Shown one piece after another: positions 44,600-52,556 of a stretch of 64,000 nt of DNA (positions within the stretch are counted from its first letter, which is position 1; every line of letters begins with the position of its first letter). Source of the stretch: Blastococcus sp. TF02A-26 (GTDB lineage: Bacteria; Actinomycetota; Actinomycetes; Mycobacteriales; Geodermatophilaceae); NCBI RefSeq assembly GCF_003319125.1, contig NZ_QOHG01000001.1:186001-250000 (forward strand), in the 5' to 3' direction. Both the position numbers and the translations under genes were made by a program. A model generated the notes under the pieces. It saw nothing but the letters and a program-made list of their open reading frames with translations. It made no database searches and was not told the origin of the DNA.

Positions 44600-45010
44600 T
44601 CAGCGCCCGGCGGAGACCTCGACCTCGACGGCCATGCCGGGGATGGCGAGCCGGGAGACGCCGAGGAGGGTCGTGGGCGGGGTGGCTCCGGCGGCGGCCA
44701 GCCGCTCGCCGAGCACGTCCCAGGCGGCGAGGACGGCGTCCAGGTCGACGGCGTAGACGGTGAGCCGCAGGACGTCGGCCCAGTCCATGCCGGCCGCCGC
44801 GAGGACCGACTCGACGTTGGCCACGGTCAGCGCGAGCTGGGCGGCCGGGTCGTCCTCGTGCAGGAGGGCACCGGCGGCGTCGACCGGCCCCTGGCCGGCC
44901 ACGGTGAGCAGCTGCGCGGGGGCGGGGCGCAGCTGGCCGTGGTCGAATCCGAAGGCCGCGCTCCACGGCGTGGGGTTGATCCGCTCGACGTGAGCGGTGG
45001 TGGCTGTCAT
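44600..45010 (-). CDS. RidA-family enamine/imine deaminase
   Basis: The 136-residue protein has the RidA/YjgF pattern: INPTPWSAAFGFDHG at the N-terminus, LALTVANVESVLAAAGMDWADVLRLTVYAVD in the middle and a C-terminal GMAVEVEVSAG. The arginine that binds the substrate carboxylate in active RidA (usually in a segment PAR near residue 105) is not obvious, so it may belong to a specialised subgroup. It lies upstream of the FAD oxidase on the same strand; together they may process one metabolite under the divergent LuxR regulator. Confidence 0.87.
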   Translation of the reverse strand: MTATTAHVERINPTPWSAAFGFDHGQLRPAPAQLLTVAGQGPVDAAGALLHEDDPAAQLALTVANVESVLAAAGMDWADVLRLTVYAVDLDAVLAAWDVLGERLAAAGATPPTTLLGVSRLAIPGMAVEVEVSAGR

Positions 45011-45069
45011 GGCGACCAACCTGGGCCGCCGCGGTCCCGGCGCCCATCCCAGCGACTTGGGGACTTCGC

Positions 45070-45087
45070 CCCCCAGGACTCTGGGGG
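45070..45087. promoter_or_regulatory. Palindrome between ridA-like and LuxR genes
   Basis: CCCCCAG-GACT-CTGGGGG is a perfect interrupted palindrome in the 114-base divergent gap. A related half (TTGGGGACTT) lies 20 bases to the left. It is a candidate operator for the LuxR-type regulator, though it could instead form a hairpin in the RNA. Confidence 0.5.
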
Positions 45088-45124
45088 TTCCCGGCGGCGG
45101 CCGACAGGGCCACACTGCTGCGCC

Positions 45125-46270
45125 GTGACGACGATGCTGGCCGAGCGCGTGCGGGCGCAGGTCGACGGGCTGGCCGCGAGCGGGCTGGACGTCGACACGT
45201 TCACCGCGACCGCCTTCGACGTGCTGCGCCGGGCCGTGCCCTTCGTCGCGGGGTGCGTCGGCAGCGCCGACCCGGCGACCGGGCTGATCACCGGGACGGT
45301 CAAGTACGGCGTGCTCACCCACGAGACCGACGACGAGTGGGCGCACTACGAGTACGAGGTCGACGACCCGACGGCCTTCCTGCGTGTGGCGCGGCTCCCG
45401 GGCGGGGTGCTGGCGCTCGGTGAGGCGGGCAGCGGCCTGGTCGGCCGGTCCCCGCGGTTCCAGGACTTCCTCCGCCCGGTCTGGGGTTTCGACGACGAGG
45501 TCCGGCTGGCCCTGCGCGCCGAGGACAGCACGTGGGGGTTCATGGCCCTGTTCCGCGAGGGCAACGGGGGGTTCACGGCCGCCGACCAGGCGTTCCTCAG
45601 CAGCGTCGCGCCGTCCCTGGCCACGGGCCTGCGCGCCGGGCTGCTGGTGACGGCGGCCGGCCGCGCCACGGAGGTCGACGGGCCGGCCGTGGTGGTCGTG
45701 GACGCCGCCGGAGAGGTCGTGTCGGCCAGCCTGGGCGCCGAGGCGCGGGTGGCCGACCTCGGCGGCGGGCCGCTGGGCCGCTCCGCGCTGCCGATGGCGC
45801 TGCTGACCCTCGTGCGGGCGGCGCGGCGGGCCACGGTCGAGGGGCGTCCGGCGCTGCCGCGGATGCGCCTGCGGACCGCGTCCGGCTCGTGGGTCGTCGC
45901 GCACGCCTCGCCGCTGCTCGGCCGGGACGGCACCGGCACCGACGTCGTCGTCACCATCGAGGACGCGCGGCCGCCGGAGATCATCCCGCTCGTCGTGGCC
46001 GCCTTCGGCCTCACGCCACGGGAGCGGGACGTCGTCGCGCTGGTGCTGCAGGGCGTCGACACCACCGCGATCGGCCGTGCCCTGCACCTGTCGGCCTACA
46101 CCGTCCAGGACCACCTGAAGTCGGTCTTCGACAAGGCCGGGGTCCGCAGCCGCCGGGAGCTGACCGCCCGCGTCTACCACGACCAGTACGCGCCGCGGCT
46201 CGCCGCGGGCAGCGACGTCGCCGCGTCCGGGTGGTTCGCGACGGCTGCCGGAACGGCCGTCGCGCACTAA
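45125..46270 (+). CDS. LuxR-type transcriptional regulator with GAF-like sensor
   Basis: The 381-residue protein has an N-terminal GAF-like region (about residues 5-185, with WGFMALFREGNGGFTAADQAFL), a middle PAS-like region, and a C-terminal LuxR helix-turn-helix: LTPRERDVVALVLQGVDTTAIG and LHLSAYTVQDHLKSVFDKAGV. No signal ligand can be named. It is divergent from the ridA/FAD-oxidase pair and probably controls it. GTG is used; an ATG nine bases downstream is possible. The stop codon forms part of the -10 of the next gene. Confidence 0.87.
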   Translation: MTTMLAERVRAQVDGLAASGLDVDTFTATAFDVLRRAVPFVAGCVGSADPATGLITGTVKYGVLTHETDDEWAHYEYEVDDPTAFLRVARLPGGVLALGEAGSGLVGRSPRFQDFLRPVWGFDDEVRLALRAEDSTWGFMALFREGNGGFTAADQAFLSSVAPSLATGLRAGLLVTAAGRATEVDGPAVVVVDAAGEVVSASLGAEARVADLGGGPLGRSALPMALLTLVRAARRATVEGRPALPRMRLRTASGSWVVAHASPLLGRDGTGTDVVVTIEDARPPEIIPLVVAAFGLTPRERDVVALVLQGVDTTAIGRALHLSAYTVQDHLKSVFDKAGVRSRRELTARVYHDQYAPRLAAGSDVAASGWFATAAGTAVAH

Positions 46271-46273
46271 CGT
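46268..46273 (+). promoter_or_regulatory. -10 element for acyl-CoA ligase
   Basis: TAACGT ends seven bases before the ligase ATG. Its first three bases are the TAA stop codon of the LuxR gene. Confidence 0.5.
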
Positions 46274-46280
46274 CCGCCCC

Positions 46281-47816
46281 ATGCGCGTGCCCCTGACGAC
46301 CCGCGACTTCCTCGACCGCGCCGAGCTGGTCTACGGCGACCGCATCGGCATCGTGGACGAGCCGGCCCAGCCGGCGCCCTCGCTCGGCGAGGTGACCTGG
46401 CGGGAGGTCGCCCGCCGCGGCCGCGCCCTCCAGGCCGGCCTCGACGCCCTCGGGGTGGGGGCGGGGGAGCGGATCGCGGTGGTGAGCCACAACGCCGCGC
46501 GGCTGCTGGAGGTGCTGCTCGCCGTCCCGTCCTCCGGCCGGGTGGCGGTGCCGGTGAACTTCCGGCTGTCGCAGGAGGAGGTCCGCTACATCGTGGGCCA
46601 CTCCGGTGCGCGGGTGCTGATGGTCGACCCGGAGCTGGAGCCGGCGCTCGGCGGGGTGTCGGCCGAGCACCGGCTGGTGATCGGCGAGGAGTACGAGCAG
46701 CTGCTGCGCTTCGACGCGGAGCCGGTGCCGTGGGCCGAGCCCGACGAGGACGCGACCGCGACGATCAACTACACGAGCGGGACGACGGCGCGGCCCAAGG
46801 GCGTGCAGATGACCCACCGCAACCTGTGGGTCAACGCGGTCACCTTCGGCATGCACATGCAGGTCAGCGACCGCGACGTCTACCTGCACACGCTGCCGAT
46901 GTTCCACTGCAACGGCTGGGGGCTGCCGTACACGATGGCCGGGCTGGGTGCCCGCCAGATCGTGCTGCGCAAGGTGGACGGCGCGGAGATCCTGCGCCGC
47001 GTCGAGCAGCACGGCGTCACGATGATGTCCGGGGCGCCGGCGGTGTGGAACGCCGTCCTGGAGGCGGCCGAGCAGTGGGACGGCGAGATCCCCGGCCGCG
47101 ACCGCGTGCGGGTCGTGGTGGCCGGAGCGCCGCCGCCCTCGCGGACCATCGCCCGCATCGAGGCCGAGCTCGGCTGGGAGTTCAACCAGATCTACGGCCT
47201 GACCGAGACCGCGCCCCTGCTGACCATCAACCGTCCGCGCGCCGAGTACGACGACCTCGAGCCGGAGGAGCGGGCCAAGCGGCTGTCGCGGGCCGGGGTG
47301 CCGGCGCTGGGCACCCGCATCGCGATCAGCGAGTCGGGCGAGGTCCTCGCGCAGGGCAACACCGTGCTGGCGGGCTACTGGGAGAACCCGGACGCCTCCG
47401 GCGAGGCCCTGGAGGGCGGCTGGTTCCACACCGGTGACGGCGGCACGGTCGACGACGGCGGCTACGTCACGATCTCCGATCGCAAGAAGGACGTGATCAT
47501 CACCGGTGGCGAGAACGTGTCCTCCATCGAGGTGGAGGACGTGCTCTTCAGCCACCCCGCCGTCGCCGAGGTGGCCGTGATCGGCGTGCCCGACGACAAG
47601 TGGGGGGAGATGGTCACCGCGCTCGTCGTCCTCGCGGAGGGCGAGGAGGTCGGCGAGGCCGAGCTGGTCGCCCACTGCCGCGCCAGCCTCGCCGGCTACA
47701 AGGTGCCCAAGCGGGTGGAGTTCCGCGACGAGCTCGCGCGTACCGCCACCGGCAAGATCCAGAAGTTCAAGCTGCGCGAGAGCTTCTGGGCCGACTCGGA
47801 GCGCCAGGTCAACTAG
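46281..47816 (+). CDS. AMP-forming acyl-CoA ligase (FadD-like)
   Basis: The 511-residue ANL-superfamily enzyme activates a carboxylic acid with ATP and joins it to CoA. Motifs in order: YTSGTTARPKGVQMTHRN (P-loop), YGLTETAPLL, GDGGTVDDGGYVTISDRKKD and the C-terminal catalytic lysine in RTATGKIQKFKL. The length and the motif set fit medium/long-chain fatty acyl ligases. It begins just after the LuxR gene and is followed directly by a damaged gene. Confidence 0.92.
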   Translation: MRVPLTTRDFLDRAELVYGDRIGIVDEPAQPAPSLGEVTWREVARRGRALQAGLDALGVGAGERIAVVSHNAARLLEVLLAVPSSGRVAVPVNFRLSQEEVRYIVGHSGARVLMVDPELEPALGGVSAEHRLVIGEEYEQLLRFDAEPVPWAEPDEDATATINYTSGTTARPKGVQMTHRNLWVNAVTFGMHMQVSDRDVYLHTLPMFHCNGWGLPYTMAGLGARQIVLRKVDGAEILRRVEQHGVTMMSGAPAVWNAVLEAAEQWDGEIPGRDRVRVVVAGAPPPSRTIARIEAELGWEFNQIYGLTETAPLLTINRPRAEYDDLEPEERAKRLSRAGVPALGTRIAISESGEVLAQGNTVLAGYWENPDASGEALEGGWFHTGDGGTVDDGGYVTISDRKKDVIITGGENVSSIEVEDVLFSHPAVAEVAVIGVPDDKWGEMVTALVVLAEGEEVGEAELVAHCRASLAGYKVPKRVEFRDELARTATGKIQKFKLRESFWADSERQVN

Positions 47817-48262
47817 GTGGCCGCGGGGCCGGCCCGCCCTCGGCGGCCGCTGACGAGTGACGAGGCGGCGCTCCACGATGCGTTCCTCCGCCTCGAGTTC
47901 ACGGGGTCGGAGCGCTGCGCGGGCAGGCCCCGCAGGTCAGCGCGGCGCCCGGCTGCACCTGCGGGTGCGGGACCCTCGACCTCCACGTCCCCCTCGACCC
48001 GCCGCGCTCGCCGGCACCGAGCCCGCTGCCGGTCGAGGGCCTGGTGGTCGATGCGGACGGCGAGCCGCGCGGGGGCCTGATCGTCTTCCTCGACGGTGGC
48101 CTGCTCTCCTCACTCGAGGTCTACTCCTGGGCCGATGCCCCGTTGCCTCTGCCACTGGTGGACCGGGTGCGGTGGAACGGGCCTTCAGGCGCTGTCAAGG
48201 GCCGCCGCTCATGTGTGAATAGGCGTCTGAGCTGGGGAAACGCCTCGCCGGACCACCGCTGA
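47817..48262 (+). pseudogene. Frameshifted small conserved gene
   Basis: Reading from the GTG right after the ligase stop gives LTSDEAALHDAFLRLEFTGSE, then the frame fails near 47913-47915; in the next frame the protein continues as LRGQAPQVSAAPGCTCGCGTLD, then VPVEGLVVDADGEPRGGLIVFLDGG and LLSSLEVYSWAD. The joined sequence looks like one coherent small protein with a CTCGCG metal-like motif. One base seems to be missing (GAGCG-CTG where a codon should be complete). After RVRW the frame runs on without family-like sequence to a stop. It may be a pseudogene or a sequencing error. Confidence 0.6.
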
Positions 48263-48272
48263 CCCGCTAGAA

Positions 48273-48288
48273 TCGAACACACATTCGA
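48273..48288 (+). promoter_or_regulatory. LexA (SOS) box before the DUF222 gene
   Basis: TCGAACACACATTCGA matches the actinobacterial LexA consensus TCGAAC-N4-GTTCGA at 11 of 12 fixed positions. TAGAAT (48268-48273), a good -10, abuts it, so LexA would block this promoter. Mycobacterial 13E12-family genes are also known LexA targets. Confidence 0.75.
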
Positions 48289-48306
48289 AGGGGTGAGGAG
48301 GCGGTC

Positions 48307-49629
48307 GTGGGCGAGCTGCGGTCGGCACTGGACGAGCTCGCCGGCCTGGACCTCGACGAGCTCACCGACGGGCCGCTGCTCGATCACGTGCGTGAGCTGG
48401 TCATGACGTCCCACCGTCTGTCGGCGGCGCTGACCCGGGCGGTCCGCCGGGCCGACGTGCGGCTGGCGTGCGAGCACGACGGCGCCAAGACGATGCAGTC
48501 CTGGCTGCGCGGGCACCTGCGGGTCTCCGGTGCGCTGGCCAAGGACCTGGTGGTTCACGCGCGCGTCCTCGACCAGCTGCCGGCCACCGAGGCCGCGTTC
48601 GCCGCCGGACTGATCGGGGTCGATCAGGTCGAGGTGATCGCCGAGATCGCCAAGCCGGCCAATGCTGAGCTGGCCGCCGAGCAGGGCATCGACATCGCCG
48701 CGGTGGAGGCCGCGCTGGTGGAGCTGGCCTGCCGCGGCACCCACCGCGATCTCCAGCTGGCCGTCGGGGAGTACCTGGCCAAGCTCGACCCCGACGGGAA
48801 GGAGCCCGACCCCACCGAGGAGCGGGCGTTCACGATGGTCCAGCACCCCGACGGCACGTGGACCGCGGGCGGCAGCTTCGACGCCGTCGGCGGGCAGAAG
48901 ATCGCCACCGCGCTGGAATCGATCTCCGCCGCGGGTCGCTGCGCCGGCGACACCCGCAGCCGCGCCCAACGCGGCGGCGACGCCCTCGTCCAGCTCGCTG
49001 ACCTCGCGCTGGCCTCCGGGCAGCTGCCGGTGCTACGCACCGTCAAGCCGCACGTGATCGTCACGATCGGCATCGACGACCTCGTTGACCCGACCACCGG
49101 CCCCGCCGCCGCCGACACCGGCCTCGGCGCCACCATCTCCGCCGCCCGCGCCCGCTGGATGGCCTGCGACTCCACCGTCAGCCGCATCGTGCTCGAACCT
49201 GACAGCCTCCCCACCGACCTGGGCCGCGACCACCGCGTCGTCCCACCCCACATCCGCGGAGCCGTCGAGCTCCGCGACCAGACGTGCGTCTTCGCCGGCT
49301 GCGAGGCCCCGAAGTGGTTCTGCGACAGGAAGGACCCCCGTGCCCCCCGCCCCTCGCAGGCTCGCGGCGGGCCCCTGCACGGGGGCCATCGCAGGAAGAT
49401 GCGAACGCCACCACACCAAGGTCCACCACGGCTACCGCGTCGAACGCGACGACACCGCACCACCCGGAGCCCGATGGCGCACCTACCGCCCCGACGGCAC
49501 CGAGATCGTCATCCACCCACCGCTGCGCACCTGACGCCCTCCAGCCCCGACCACCCCGCGGCCGAACCCGGCCGCGGGGCACCAGCGCGTGCCCTGCCGG
49601 GTGCCGTCGGGACTCACCCCGACGGGTGA
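48307..49629 (+). CDS. DUF222/HNH endonuclease-like (13E12 family) protein with destroyed HNH core
   Basis: The open frame encodes 440 residues. Residues 1-340 are a normal DUF222 domain (LVMTSHRLSAALTRAVRRADVRL, SWLRGHLRVSGALAKDLVVHA) ending in AVELRDQTCVFAGCEAPKWFCD, where an HNH core (VHH...LL) should follow. Instead the next 73 bases are a GC-rich palindromic element, after which the true C-terminus (CERHHTKVHHGYRVERDD to the stop at 49534) resumes in another frame. The annotated frame therefore ends in an unrelated Pro/Arg/His-rich tail. The HNH histidines and Asn are missing, so nuclease activity should be lost. The GTG start has GAGGAGG upstream. An SOS box precedes it. Confidence 0.8.
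   Translation: MGELRSALDELAGLDLDELTDGPLLDHVRELVMTSHRLSAALTRAVRRADVRLACEHDGAKTMQSWLRGHLRVSGALAKDLVVHARVLDQLPATEAAFAAGLIGVDQVEVIAEIAKPANAELAAEQGIDIAAVEAALVELACRGTHRDLQLAVGEYLAKLDPDGKEPDPTEERAFTMVQHPDGTWTAGGSFDAVGGQKIATALESISAAGRCAGDTRSRAQRGGDALVQLADLALASGQLPVLRTVKPHVIVTIGIDDLVDPTTGPAAADTGLGATISAARARWMACDSTVSRIVLEPDSLPTDLGRDHRVVPPHIRGAVELRDQTCVFAGCEAPKWFCDRKDPRAPRPSQARGGPLHGGHRRKMRTPPHQGPPRLPRRTRRHRTTRSPMAHLPPRRHRDRHPPTAAHLTPSSPDHPAAEPGRGAPARALPGAVGTHPDG
49326..49398 (+). repeat. GC-rich palindromic element replacing the HNH core
   Basis: A 59-base nested imperfect palindrome (CCCCCGTGC at 49335-49343 pairs with GCACGGGGG at 49377-49385; CCCGCC with GGCGGG inside) is bounded by two copies of CAGGAAG (49326-49332 and 49392-49398). 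It stands where about 63 bases of HNH coding sequence are expected. It looks like a small mobile or REP-like element, but no other copy was noticed in this window. Confidence 0.65.
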
Positions 49630-49671
49630 GGGGCGGTCAAGGGTGAGGTCGGGGGCGCCGTTCCCGAAAGG

Positions 49672-51036
49672 GTGAACAGCGCTGCGCGGACGAGGCGACG
49701 ACCAGCACGGATGTCCCGATGGGCCGTCCGGGGAGCAGGCACCGGCATCACCGCACTGGTCCTCCTCGGGATCGCCCCGGGCGTGGCCTCGGCCGCGCCG
49801 AGCGCCTCGGAGGTCGCCGCGGCACAGGCCGAGCGCGACGCCGCTGCCGCCCAGGTGGGTCAGCTGAGCGCGGAGCTCGCCGCCGCCGAGGCCGCCGCCG
49901 CGCAGGCGAGCCAGAACGCGCAGATCGCGCTGCAGGACTACGAGGAGACCCAGGCCGCCCTCGAGGCCGCCCGCGCCGCCGAGGCCGCCGCCCAGGCCGC
50001 CGTCGACCAGGCCCAGGCCGAGCTCGCCCAGGGTCAGGCGGAGGTCGCCGACTTCGCGCGCACCAGCTACATGCAGGGCACCACGGCGCCGGGCATCACC
50101 GCGCTGCTCACCTCCGGCAGCCCCACCGAGCTGATGGAGCGCGCCGCCCTGCTCGAGGCGGCCGGCACCCACCGGGTCGACGTCGTCGGGCAGCTCACCG
50201 TGCTGGAGGAGCAGGCCACCGCCGCCGAGCAGGAGGCCACCGCCTCCGCCCAGCAGGCAGTCGAGCTGGAGGCCCAGGCATCGGTGCAGCTGGATGCCGC
50301 CGTCGCCCAGGAGACCGCCGCCCGCGAGCAGACCGCCGCCCTCACCGAGCAGCGTGCGGTCGTCGAGCAGCAGCTGCAGGTCGCCGAGTCAGAGGTCGGC
50401 CGGCTGACCGCGGAGCAGCAGGCTGCCGCCCGCCAGGCCGCCGCGCAGCAGGCCGCCCGGCCCGCGCCGAGCGCGCCGTCGTCCGGTGGCTCCGCGCCGC
50501 AGGGCTCGTCCGGTGGCGGCGCGCCGCAGAGCCAGGGTGGCGGTGGCAGCAGCGCGCCCGCGCCGGCGCCGCCGAGCAGCAACCCCGCACCGGTGAGCAC
50601 CACCGCGGGCACGCCGTCCGGCTCGGTCGTCGACCGGGCGATCGCCGCCGCGCGCAGCCAGCGCGGTGTGGTCTACAGCTGGGGCGGCGGCAACGCCAGC
50701 GGCCCGACGTACGGCATCCCGCCGGACACCGACGTCTACGGCTTCGACTGCTCGGGTCTGATGCAGTACGCCTACGCGCAGGCCGGCGTCCAGGTCGGCG
50801 GGACCAGCCGCGACCAGTACTACCGCTTCCGCGACCGCACGGTGGCCCGCAGCGACCTGCAGCCCGGCGACCTCGTGTTCTGGGGGAGCGGCGCGTCCTA
50901 CACGACGATCTACCACGTCGCGCTGTATCTCGGCGGCGGCCGGATCATCGCCGCGCCGCAGAGCGGGGACGTCGTGCGCGAGATGAACATGTACTACGGC
51001 AACGACTACTACGGCGCCGTCCGCCCCACGGGCTGA
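49672..51036 (+). CDS. NlpC/P60 peptidoglycan endopeptidase (RipA/RipC-like)
   Basis: The 454-residue secreted protein has a signal peptide (hydrophobic segment ending GVASAAPSA), a long coiled-coil domain (residues about 45-270), a Ser/Gly/Pro linker and a C-terminal NlpC/P60 domain with catalytic Cys360 in GFDCSGLMQY and His415 in YHVALYLGGG. It should cut peptidoglycan stem peptides. The coiled-coil region with FARTSYMQGTTAPGITALLTSGSP is shared with the Rpf-type protein at 62 kb. It precedes moxR, as ripA does in mycobacteria. GTG is used; an in-frame ATG 39 bases on would give a shorter signal peptide. Confidence 0.92.
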   Translation: MNSAARTRRRPARMSRWAVRGAGTGITALVLLGIAPGVASAAPSASEVAAAQAERDAAAAQVGQLSAELAAAEAAAAQASQNAQIALQDYEETQAALEAARAAEAAAQAAVDQAQAELAQGQAEVADFARTSYMQGTTAPGITALLTSGSPTELMERAALLEAAGTHRVDVVGQLTVLEEQATAAEQEATASAQQAVELEAQASVQLDAAVAQETAAREQTAALTEQRAVVEQQLQVAESEVGRLTAEQQAAARQAAAQQAARPAPSAPSSGGSAPQGSSGGGAPQSQGGGGSSAPAPAPPSSNPAPVSTTAGTPSGSVVDRAIAAARSQRGVVYSWGGGNASGPTYGIPPDTDVYGFDCSGLMQYAYAQAGVQVGGTSRDQYYRFRDRTVARSDLQPGDLVFWGSGASYTTIYHVALYLGGGRIIAAPQSGDVVREMNMYYGNDYYGAVRPTG

Positions 51037-51070
51037 CGCCGCAGGGCCCACCGGCCCCGGAGACGGATCA

Positions 51071-51095
51071 GGGCCTCGCGCGGTGCGCGAGGCCC
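51071..51095. terminator. Terminator after the NlpC/P60 gene
   Basis: GGGCCTCGCGC and GCGCGAGGCCC form a perfect 11-base-pair stem with a three-base loop. It separates the endopeptidase from moxR. The rest of the 275-base gap holds no gene. Confidence 0.85.
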
Positions 51096-51311
51096 TGGAC
51101 GTCAGGGCGTCGGGCAGCCACGGGGGGAGCTGCCCGACGCACCGGCGAGGTTAGCAGCCTCCTGGCCCGCGGGGCAGGGGGACGGCGTGTCGCGTCGCGT
51201 CGCGGCCGTCCTGACCGGCTCGGGCCGCAGGTGTAGGACACTGGGCCGGGGACGGGTACGCCGTCCCCCGCCGGCCTGCCCAGGCCGGACCCGGCACGAG
51301 CAGGGAGCGCA

Positions 51312-52556
51312 GTGACCCAGGCCGCCAGCACCTCCGCCGACAGCCCCCAGGGCGCCACCGCTGCGAGCGGTCAGCCCGTTCCGCCGGCGGCCGACGCGGC
51401 CCGCATCGAGCGGGCCCTGTTCGAGATCAAGCGGGTCATCGTCGGCCAGGACCGCCTGGTCGAGCGGATGCTCGTCTCGCTCCTGGCCCGCGGCCACGTG
51501 CTGCTGGAGGGCGTGCCCGGCGTGGCCAAGACCCTCGCCGTCGAGACGCTGGCGACCGTGGTCGGCGGCAAGTTCGCCCGCCTGCAGTTCACCCCCGACC
51601 TGGTGCCGGCCGACATCGTGGGCACGCGCATCTACAAGGCCGGGCTGGACACCTTCGACACCGAACTGGGCCCGGTGTTCGCCAACTTCGTCCTCACCGA
51701 CGAGATCAACCGCGCGCCGGCCAAGGTGCAGTCGGCGCTCCTCGAGGTCATGGCCGAGCGCCAGGTCTCGATCGGCGGGGTCACCCACCCGCTGCCCGAC
51801 CCGTTCCTCGTGCTGGCCACCCAGAACCCGATCGAGTCCGAGGGCGTCTACCCGCTGCCCGAGGCGCAGCGCGACCGGTTCCTCATGAAGGTGCTCGTGG
51901 ACTACCCGAGCCCGGAGGAGGAGCGCGAGATCATCTACCGGATGGGCTCCACGCCCCCGGTGGCCGAGACGGTCCTCGGCCTGGACGACCTGCGCCGCAT
52001 GCAGCGCACCGCCTCGCAGGTGTTCGTCCACCACGCGCTGGTCGACTACGTCGTCCGCCTGGTGGTCGCCACCCGCGCCCCGCGCGAGCACGGCATGGAC
52101 GACGTCGCCTCGTGGGTGACCTACGGCGCGAGTCCGCGTGCCTCACTGGGTCTGATCTCCGCCAGCCGGGCGCTGGCGCTGGTCCGCGGGCGGGACTACG
52201 TGCTGCCCCAGGACGTCCTCGACATCACCGCCGACGTGCTGCGCCACCGGCTGGTGCTCTCCTACGACGCGCTGGCCGACGGGGTGCCGGCCGACCACGT
52301 GGTCAAGCGGATCCTGCAGACGGTGCCGCTGCCGCAGGTCACCCCGCGCCAGCGCTCGGGCGGCTTCGGGCCGTCGGTGCCCGGCGGGCCCACCGTGCCC
52401 GGCTTCGGCGGGCCCGGGCCGCAGTTCGGCCCGCCCGGGCCGGCGCCGCAGTTCGCCCCGCCCGTGCCCGGCCAGGCTCCGCACGCACCCGCCGCTCCGG
52501 CCGGCCCGCAGGGTCCCGGCAGCAACGGCTACGGGCACGGGCCGCAGTCGGCGTGA
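51312..52556 (+). CDS. moxR: MoxR-family AAA+ ATPase
   Basis: The 414-residue ATPase has Walker A in LLEGVPGVAKTLAVE, Walker B in FVLTDEINRAPAKVQ and the sensor ATQNPIESEGVYPLPEAQRDRF. Residues 1-30 are a flexible Ala/Ser tail and the last 70 a Pro/Gly-rich tail. MoxR proteins act as chaperones for cofactor or complex insertion and are nearly always encoded with DUF58 and VWA proteins, as here. The GTG start has GGGAGCG upstream. It overlaps the DUF58 gene by four bases. Confidence 0.94.
   Translation: MTQAASTSADSPQGATAASGQPVPPAADAARIERALFEIKRVIVGQDRLVERMLVSLLARGHVLLEGVPGVAKTLAVETLATVVGGKFARLQFTPDLVPADIVGTRIYKAGLDTFDTELGPVFANFVLTDEINRAPAKVQSALLEVMAERQVSIGGVTHPLPDPFLVLATQNPIESEGVYPLPEAQRDRFLMKVLVDYPSPEEEREIIYRMGSTPPVAETVLGLDDLRRMQRTASQVFVHHALVDYVVRLVVATRAPREHGMDDVASWVTYGASPRASLGLISASRALALVRGRDYVLPQDVLDITADVLRHRLVLSYDALADGVPADHVVKRILQTVPLPQVTPRQRSGGFGPSVPGGPTVPGFGGPGPQFGPPGPAPQFAPPVPGQAPHAPAAPAGPQGPGSNGYGHGPQSA

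Noticed and set aside
49630-49671. c-di-AMP (ydaO) riboswitch before the NlpC/P60 gene or the Rpf-type gene
   Set aside because: Some actinobacterial wall-hydrolase genes have it, but the gaps here are too short to hold one and no core motif is seen.
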